From Candidatus Woesearchaeota archaeon (GTDB lineage: Archaea > Nanobdellota > Nanobdellia > Woesearchaeales > WJIZ01): 9,285 nt of DNA. The DNA lies in NCBI GenBank assembly GCA_018303575.1, contig JAGVXW010000038.1, positions 1 to 9,285 of the forward strand, given 5' to 3'. The notes beneath the pieces are model-generated. The model ran no database searches, had not been told where the DNA came from, and saw only the letters and a list, made by a program, of their open reading frames with translations. Below are positions 6,094-9,285 of the stretch, piece by piece. The first letter of the stretch is position 1. Each line of letters opens with the position of its first letter. The position numbers and the translations under genes are program-made.

Positions 6094-6954
6094 GTGGCAT
6101 ACGAACCTGTCTTGAGGACGCGGATGGATTCCAATACCCAACACTATTTTCGCAATGTCTTCGTTCCTCTTGAGGGGAGGGCAGGATGGGCCCATAAGAG
6201 CCTGCCGCTCTCCATTGATGTACTCTTGAAGGTCGGAGATGGGATTCCAGAGGGGAAATCAAAAAAGGCTGATTCTTCTGAGTTGGGAATGGACAAGAAA
6301 TCGAGGATTCGTGTGTATCGCGCGGTGCCCGAAGAGCTTGAAACTTTTCCGTTATCTCGATTCTGGAATGCCCTGGATCTCCATGGTTGCACGATAACGC
6401 CTGGCGAGAGGCACGTCGTTGAGGTTCCTTTGGGAGTTGTCTATACCGGAAGCTGGAACGACGCGGTTTCTGGGGATACTCGCGCAGCTCCGGCCTATAT
6501 CCTTTCTTCGGCCGCCGGGGGAAAGACGTTAGGCGCCTTTATCGAGGCGGAGCAAAAAACAACGAAACCCATCCATGAACGGGAAGAACTCCCTCCAAGC
6601 GTGGAATATGCGCTTCTCGTGCTGGGCAGCCATCTCGCAAAGCTCCGTAACCTAGGGAGATATCCTCTTGATTTGGGGCCAAAGGATATCGTCATGCCCA
6701 TACAGGCCGGGAAGCCCTATCCTTTCCTCATCAATTTGGCCCATGTCGCTTACCGAAGAGGCGATGACATCGAGGAGCGCCAAAATCTCTGGGAACTCCA
6801 GAAAGCGGCGCTGGAAAGGGCTTTCAAGGGCAGGCTCTCGTGCCTCCAAGAAAGACGGATGATTGAGGCGCTCATCGGATCCGAGGAAATCCATCGATGC
6901 GAGCCTCCTGATGCGCCAAAGCTTGTTCCTCAGGGCATTTGGATGGGCGATTAA
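6094..6954 (+). CDS. Bud32/RIO-like kinase-fold protein, probably a pseudokinase
   Basis: 286 residues and not a textbook family member; the call rests on a chain of kinase-like motifs. Residues 135-151 (YILSSAAGGKTLGAFIE) look like a hinge. LGSHLAKLRNLG (178-189) matches the helix before the catalytic loop. LDLGPKDIVM (192-201) aligns with HGDLTxxN, keeping the catalytic Asp (Asp193) but with Pro in place of His and Asp198 in place of Asn. FLINLAHVAY (211-220) aligns with the LIDFG metal-binding segment, with Asn214 in place of Asp. DDIEERQNLWELQKAAL (224-240) resembles Bud32's EDKAVDLYVLERA. The N-terminal ~130 residues are divergent, and the ATP-binding Lys is not obvious. Loss of the DFG Asp suggests weak or no kinase activity. 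A GTG start at 6094 fits the TATA spacing; ATG 6124 is the alternative. Confidence 0.6.
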   Translation: MAYEPVLRTRMDSNTQHYFRNVFVPLEGRAGWAHKSLPLSIDVLLKVGDGIPEGKSKKADSSELGMDKKSRIRVYRAVPEELETFPLSRFWNALDLHGCTITPGERHVVEVPLGVVYTGSWNDAVSGDTRAAPAYILSSAAGGKTLGAFIEAEQKTTKPIHEREELPPSVEYALLVLGSHLAKLRNLGRYPLDLGPKDIVMPIQAGKPYPFLINLAHVAYRRGDDIEERQNLWELQKAALERAFKGRLSCLQERRMIEALIGSEEIHRCEPPDAPKLVPQGIWMGD

Positions 6955-6965
6955 CGCTCGGTATC

Positions 6966-6973
6966 TTTATAAA
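6966..6973 (+). promoter_or_regulatory. TATA box of tRNA-Tyr
   Basis: TTTATAAA inside the palindrome CTTTATAAAG, centred about 6969-6970, predicting a start at about 6996, two bases before the tRNA. Confidence 0.65.
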
Positions 6974-6997
6974 GCATCTTCGCTTTCTTTTTCTCCT

Positions 6998-7118
6998 CCC
7001 CGCTTAGCTCAACCGTAGAGCGTTCGGCTGTAGAAACTGCAAGACGGTCCCCAACGGATTGGATGAGATGCAGTCAGCTGAAACCGAAAGGTTGCTGGTT
7101 CAAATCCGGCAGCGGGGA
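6998..7118 (+). tRNA. tRNA-Tyr(GTA) with 49-nt intron
   Basis: The acceptor stem CCCCGCT (6998-7004) pairs perfectly with AGCGGGG (7111-7117), and the discriminator is A7118. The D arm is GCTC-AACCGTA-GAGC. The anticodon stem is TTCGG (7023-7027) / CCGAA (7084-7088). Anticodon GTA is at 7030-7032, preceded by T33 and followed by G37. The T arm is GCTGG-TTCAAAT-CCGGC (7094-7110) with a 5-nt variable loop. The C1-G72 pair with A73 is the archaeal tRNA-Tyr identity signature. An intron sits at the canonical 37/38 position. No CCA is encoded and no T-run follows: the integrase start codon comes two bases later. Confidence 0.94.
7034..7082 (+). other. tRNA-Tyr intron
   Basis: Placed between G37 (7033) and A38 (7083). 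Helix ACTGCA (7036-7041) / TGCAGT (7069-7074) closes the intron, and CAG(C) at 7075-7078 can pair with the exon bases (G)CTG before and in the anticodon. This gives a bulge-helix-bulge-like arrangement with larger bulges than the 3-nt standard. Confidence 0.75.
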
Positions 7119-7120
7119 TT

Positions 7121-8362
7121 ATGGGCGTGATAAACTATCCAGAAATGGCTAAGCAGTCACAGGCAAGGCTCTTAGAAAACCCTCAAATCTCGGACGCGAA
7201 TAAGGCGCATCTGCGCCGATTCCTGCAAGCGTATGACGTTTCTGCTGCTCGTTTGAATATCTTCTGCCAGCAGATTAGATTGCTCCTTGAGCGCACTCCT
7301 GATGTCGTAAAAGAGATGCAAGACCGCGAAAAGATGAACGCGATTTTCAAAGACTTGCGCGAAAAACTCGGGGGCGCGTATTATGCGACCGTGATTAACG
7401 TGTCGTTAACGCTTATGCGATGGCTTAATGATGGCGAAAAGCCAGCGGGCTTGAAAGACATCAAGAACAAGTCACGTTTGTCTCAGCGCAGGGATTTGAG
7501 TCCTGAGGATATGGTGGGTTGGCAGGACGGCTTAAAGATGGCAGAAGCCACCAATAGCGTGCAATTCAAAGCCATTATCATGACCCAGCTCGATGGCGGC
7601 TTTCGGCCTTCTGAATTCATTGACCTCGATTACGGAGATATTTCACGGGAAGGCAAATTCTTCATTGCGCGCATTCACAAGGGCAAGACCGGTTCAAGAA
7701 ACGTCATTCTCTACAACTGCGCTCCGTTCCTTGGAAGATGGCTACAAATGCACCCCTCGAAGAAGAAAGATGCTCCGCTTTGGGTGATGGAGAACCCCGC
7801 GAAAAGCAGCCGTGCGAACTTAGAGAAGTTTCCCAGGTATCAGTATCGCATCATCGCAAAGAATCTTCTGCATATGGCGTCGAGGGCAGGTGTGTCAAAA
7901 CCCGTTGACATGTACAATCTGCGGCATTCTGCCTGCACGCTCTCAAAGATGGAGAACGTGTCTCCAGATTTGGCAGCCGAGAAATTCGGGCATTCGGTTG
8001 AGTATTATGTTACAACCTACGGCAGGCTCACAACCAAGGACAAAGTGGAGAGATACCGCAAACACTTTGGCGAAGTCAAGGAAGAAGAGAAGCCCGCTTT
8101 GCCCGGACTCTGTCAGTTCTGCGACACTATTAACGTGCCGGAAGCCGCGATGTGCGAGAAGTGCGGTAACCCTCTAAACCTCAAGAAGGCTCTCGAACTG
8201 AAAAGCGAGAAAGATAACGAGCTTGAAACCCTGAAAAAGCAGATGGGACAGATGGCGAACCAGTTCGAGCAGATTAACACATTTATGAATCAGGTGGCAA
8301 AAGAAGACCCCACTCTGATACACCTGCTGGCGGGCACGGCGGCGAGGATGAAGAAGGGATGA
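7121..8362 (+). CDS. Tyrosine recombinase/integrase with C-terminal zinc ribbon
   Basis: 413 residues of the phage-integrase/Xer family, which cuts and rejoins DNA through a 3'-phosphotyrosine. An N-terminal core-binding domain covers ~1-120. The catalytic domain has Arg162 (GGFRPSEFIDL), Lys187/189 in the beta hairpin, YNLRHS with Arg268 (Tyr265 in place of the usual His, a substitution I recall from archaeal integrases), His291 (FGHS) and nucleophile Tyr300 (TTYGRLT), 9 residues after the His as usual. A zinc ribbon follows (Cys331, Cys334, Cys345, Cys348), then a probable coiled coil (355-392). It looks active. ATG 7121 lies directly behind tRNA-Tyr; the frame stays open back into the tRNA to 7082 but has no start codon there. 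ATG 7145 is an alternative. No TATA box at the usual distance is seen for either start. Confidence 0.92.
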   Translation: MGVINYPEMAKQSQARLLENPQISDANKAHLRRFLQAYDVSAARLNIFCQQIRLLLERTPDVVKEMQDREKMNAIFKDLREKLGGAYYATVINVSLTLMRWLNDGEKPAGLKDIKNKSRLSQRRDLSPEDMVGWQDGLKMAEATNSVQFKAIIMTQLDGGFRPSEFIDLDYGDISREGKFFIARIHKGKTGSRNVILYNCAPFLGRWLQMHPSKKKDAPLWVMENPAKSSRANLEKFPRYQYRIIAKNLLHMASRAGVSKPVDMYNLRHSACTLSKMENVSPDLAAEKFGHSVEYYVTTYGRLTTKDKVERYRKHFGEVKEEEKPALPGLCQFCDTINVPEAAMCEKCGNPLNLKKALELKSEKDNELETLKKQMGQMANQFEQINTFMNQVAKEDPTLIHLLAGTAARMKKG

Positions 8363-8536
8363 GCGCGCCGACAAATCGGAGGCCATTTAAGCCTAATCTT
8401 CAGGGTTGGAGGCTGATTCCGCCTTTATTTTCCATTTACGGGAGTTTAAAGCCTAATCCAGATTCGGGAAGTAGATATAATCATCTTACCCAGTTAGGCG
8501 TTTACAGCTCGCACCAATACCCAGCTTAGCACACTC
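8363..8536. other. Intergenic region, no gene seen
   Basis: 174 bp between the integrase and the small membrane protein. It holds a repeated string (listed separately) and an AT-rich GATATAATC at 8474-8482 that could be a promoter for the next gene with a leader of ~33 nt. No tRNA copy or att-like match to the tRNA-Tyr 3' end is visible. Confidence 0.5.
8389..8458 (+). repeat. Short direct repeat AAGCCTAATC (two copies)
   Basis: Exact 10-nt copies at 8389-8398 and 8449-8458, 60 nt apart, each preceded by a TTTAA-like context (TTTAA and TTTAAA). The inverse core TTAGGC occurs once just downstream, within 8490-8500. They could be recombinase arm-type or regulatory sites, but a chance repeat is possible. 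Confidence 0.35.
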
Positions 8537-8773
8537 ATGGCACCCACACCCAAACAGAAGTCAACTGCACTCTTCCTTGCCGCCTTCCTTGCCGCCTTCC
8601 TTGGCCCTCTTGCCTATTTCTACCTTGGAAAATGGGTCAAGGCCTTGCTCCTCTGGCCCATCCTCTTCATCCCCGTTATCAACGTCTTTTTGTACTTCTA
8701 TCTGCTTTTTACCATCCGGGACAAAGTCGAAGCGTACAACCGCAAGAAATTCGGCAGCCGGTTTTCTGTTTAG
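8537..8773 (+). CDS. Small TM2-like membrane protein
   Basis: 78 residues with two hydrophobic segments, about 10-29 and 35-60, a basic N-terminus (PTPKQK) and a basic tail (RDKVEAYNRKKFGSRF). The order AFLAAFLGPLAYFYLGKWVKALLLW resembles the TM2 domain (a Gly-rich turn followed by FYLGK-like residues), but the second half is not a full match. Both termini would face the cytoplasm. No Shine-Dalgarno is visible; a possible TATA is at 8474-8482. The coding DNA contains a 12-nt tandem repeat encoding LAAF. It lies in the probable mobile region, and its function is unknown. Confidence 0.62.
   Translation: MAPTPKQKSTALFLAAFLAAFLGPLAYFYLGKWVKALLLWPILFIPVINVFLYFYLLFTIRDKVEAYNRKKFGSRFSV
8573..8604 (+). 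repeat. In-frame 12-nt tandem repeat
   Basis: CTTCCTTGCCGC is repeated 2.7 times with exact copies at 8573-8584 and 8585-8596 and a partial third. It encodes repeated LAAF in the first membrane segment, so copy-number change would lengthen the helix by four residues without breaking the frame. Confidence 0.7.
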
Positions 8774-8774
8774 G

Positions 8775-8932
8775 CCCGATTCCCTCGCTTGAACCCGGCG
8801 GGCTTTGAGCCCGCTGATGAAAAGCGAGCTGGAATCGGGAAGAATTCTTAAAGTCGTCCCCAAAAAATTAAAGCGGGCGCGTGATGGTCGCGCCCTAGAA
8901 TCAAGGCAAAAGTAGCGTGAGCCTTCTACCTT
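8775..8932 (+). ncRNA. Cluster of stem-loops, possible structured RNA
   Basis: Three consecutive foldable elements. The first (8775-8839) is a nested hairpin: CCCGATTCC (8775-8783) pairs with GGAATCGGG (8831-8839), CTCGCTT (8784-8790) with AAGCGAG (8822-8828) across a 2-nt bulge, and GCGGGCT/AGCCCGC (8798-8804/8808-8814) forms the tip. The second (8875-8895) is GGGCGCG-TGATGGT-CGCGCCC. The third (8903-8932) can pair AAGGC with GCCTT or, alternatively, GTAG with CTAC. No T-run follows the first hairpin, so it is not a simple terminator. There is no open reading frame of note. An RNA gene, a mobile-element palindrome or the mRNA tail of the small membrane protein are all possible. Confidence 0.4.
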
Positions 8933-8972
8933 AAAAAACCATCGGAGAACGAGGGTGTGGGACAGAATTAAG

Positions 8973-9284
8973 TTAGCCTAGCCAGGAGAGGTTGTGCCAA
9001 ATCGTGGTGAGGAAGTTGGCTGTGTCAACTCGGTCGGGTCTTTTCTGTCCCAGTTTCCATCCGGTTCGCCGTTTGTCTTCGGCGAAACTGCTTTCGGACT
9101 GGTTTCGCCGAAAGTAGTCTTCGAGATACAGTTTTACGTTGCTGATGAATCGAAAGAGCATGCGTTTCCATGCCCATGGACCGTCAACTGTAGCGTTGGA
9201 TTTTGGTATCAAGAATAAGTCAATCTTGCCAAAATCCGCAACAAGTTTTTCAACGTCTGATTGGTTGCTGAAGTAGCGGTCAAG
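8973..9284 (-). CDS. DDE transposase C-terminal part, cut by window edge
   Basis: The frame is open to the right edge, so the N-terminal part is outside; the TTG at 9212 is internal. The visible 103 residues begin with LDRYFSNQSDVEKL, probably the second catalytic Asp region, followed by FLIPKSNATVDGP, then YFRRNQSESSFAEDKRRTG, which corresponds to the Y-x(2)-R/K-x(3)-E-x(6)-K/R catalytic Glu motif. The remainder (TANFLTTIWHNLSWLG) is a typical hydrophobic C-terminal helix. It differs clearly from the left-edge transposase, so this is a second, unrelated insertion sequence. Its right-hand inverted repeat is outside the window; the near end probably lies between about 8940 and 8972 but cannot be fixed without the mate. 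Confidence 0.8.
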   Translation of the reverse strand, partial: LDRYFSNQSDVEKLVADFGKIDLFLIPKSNATVDGPWAWKRMLFRFISNVKLYLEDYFRRNQSESSFAEDKRRTGWKLGQKRPDRVDTANFLTTIWHNLSWLG

Positions 9285-9285
9285 T

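Noticed and set aside
8785..8815. Possible tRNA 3' fragment or attachment-site copy
   Set aside because: TTGAACCCGG is loosely like a T loop but does not match the tRNA-Tyr 3' end; the bases are explained better by the hairpin GCGGGCT/AGCCCGC.
8840..8849. Palindrome AAGAATTCTT
   Set aside because: A 10-bp palindrome of this AT-rich type is not significant alone; no partner site or promoter context.
8561..8863. Minus-strand reading frame over the TM2-like gene
   Set aside because: Its translation is a reverse image of the membrane protein and hairpin region (KEGGKEGGKEE from the tandem repeat), with no start signals.
1..9285. CRISPR array or multi-gene defence island
   Set aside because: No regularly spaced repeats, Cas motifs, restriction-modification or abortive-infection gene set apart from the single Doc/RHH pair.

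Overview
The window looks like a piece of archaeal chromosome with about 55% GC by eye. Two tRNA genes carry introns in the anticodon loop. TATA boxes sit about 26 nt upstream of gene starts. One secreted protein is of the archaeal S-layer-domain (COG1361-like) kind, and the integrase has a C-terminal zinc ribbon as archaeal integrases often do. The gene content (stand-alone PEP-synthase swivelling domain, Doc-type toxin, COG1361-like membrane protein) would fit a small-genome DPANN-type lineage, but the sequence alone does not fix the taxon.

Layout, left to right. The 3' part of an insertion-sequence transposase runs off the left edge (2-724). A tRNA gene with a 46-nt intron follows (905-1024, most likely tRNA-Pro). 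Its 3' end overlaps, antisense, the 3' end of a minus-strand gene for a PEP-utilising phosphohistidine-domain protein (1011-2372). Next on the minus strand is a toxin-antitoxin-like pair, Doc/Fic toxin (2653-2988) then a ribbon-helix-helix protein (2414-2659). It is divergent from a signal-peptide-bearing, single-pass COG1361-like membrane protein (3088-4518). A cysteine-rich lipoprotein (4593-4964) and a pyroglutamyl-peptidase I homologue with a long C-terminal extension (5004-5999) follow on the minus strand. The peptidase is divergent from a protein that reads as a degenerate Bud32/RIO-like kinase (6094-6954).

The right third appears to be mobile. An intron-containing tRNA-Tyr (6998-7118) is followed after only two bases by an intact tyrosine recombinase (7121-8362), with no T-run terminator between them. 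This arrangement suggests an element integrated at the tRNA-Tyr 3' end. Beyond it lie a small TM2-like membrane protein (8537-8773), a cluster of strong stem-loops (8775-8932) and the 3' part of a second, unrelated DDE transposase that runs off the right edge on the minus strand (8973-9284).

A recurring pattern is useful for choosing starts. For five protein genes a TATA-like box is centred 26-27 nt from a start codon, implying leaderless mRNAs. In three of them this moves the start inward from the longest reading frame. Only the COG1361-like gene has a short leader with a Shine-Dalgarno sequence. No multi-gene defence or biosynthetic system was found. The most unusual items are the pseudokinase-like gene, the tRNA-Tyr/integrase junction, the extended pyroglutamyl peptidase, the toxin-first Doc/RHH pair and the hairpin cluster.
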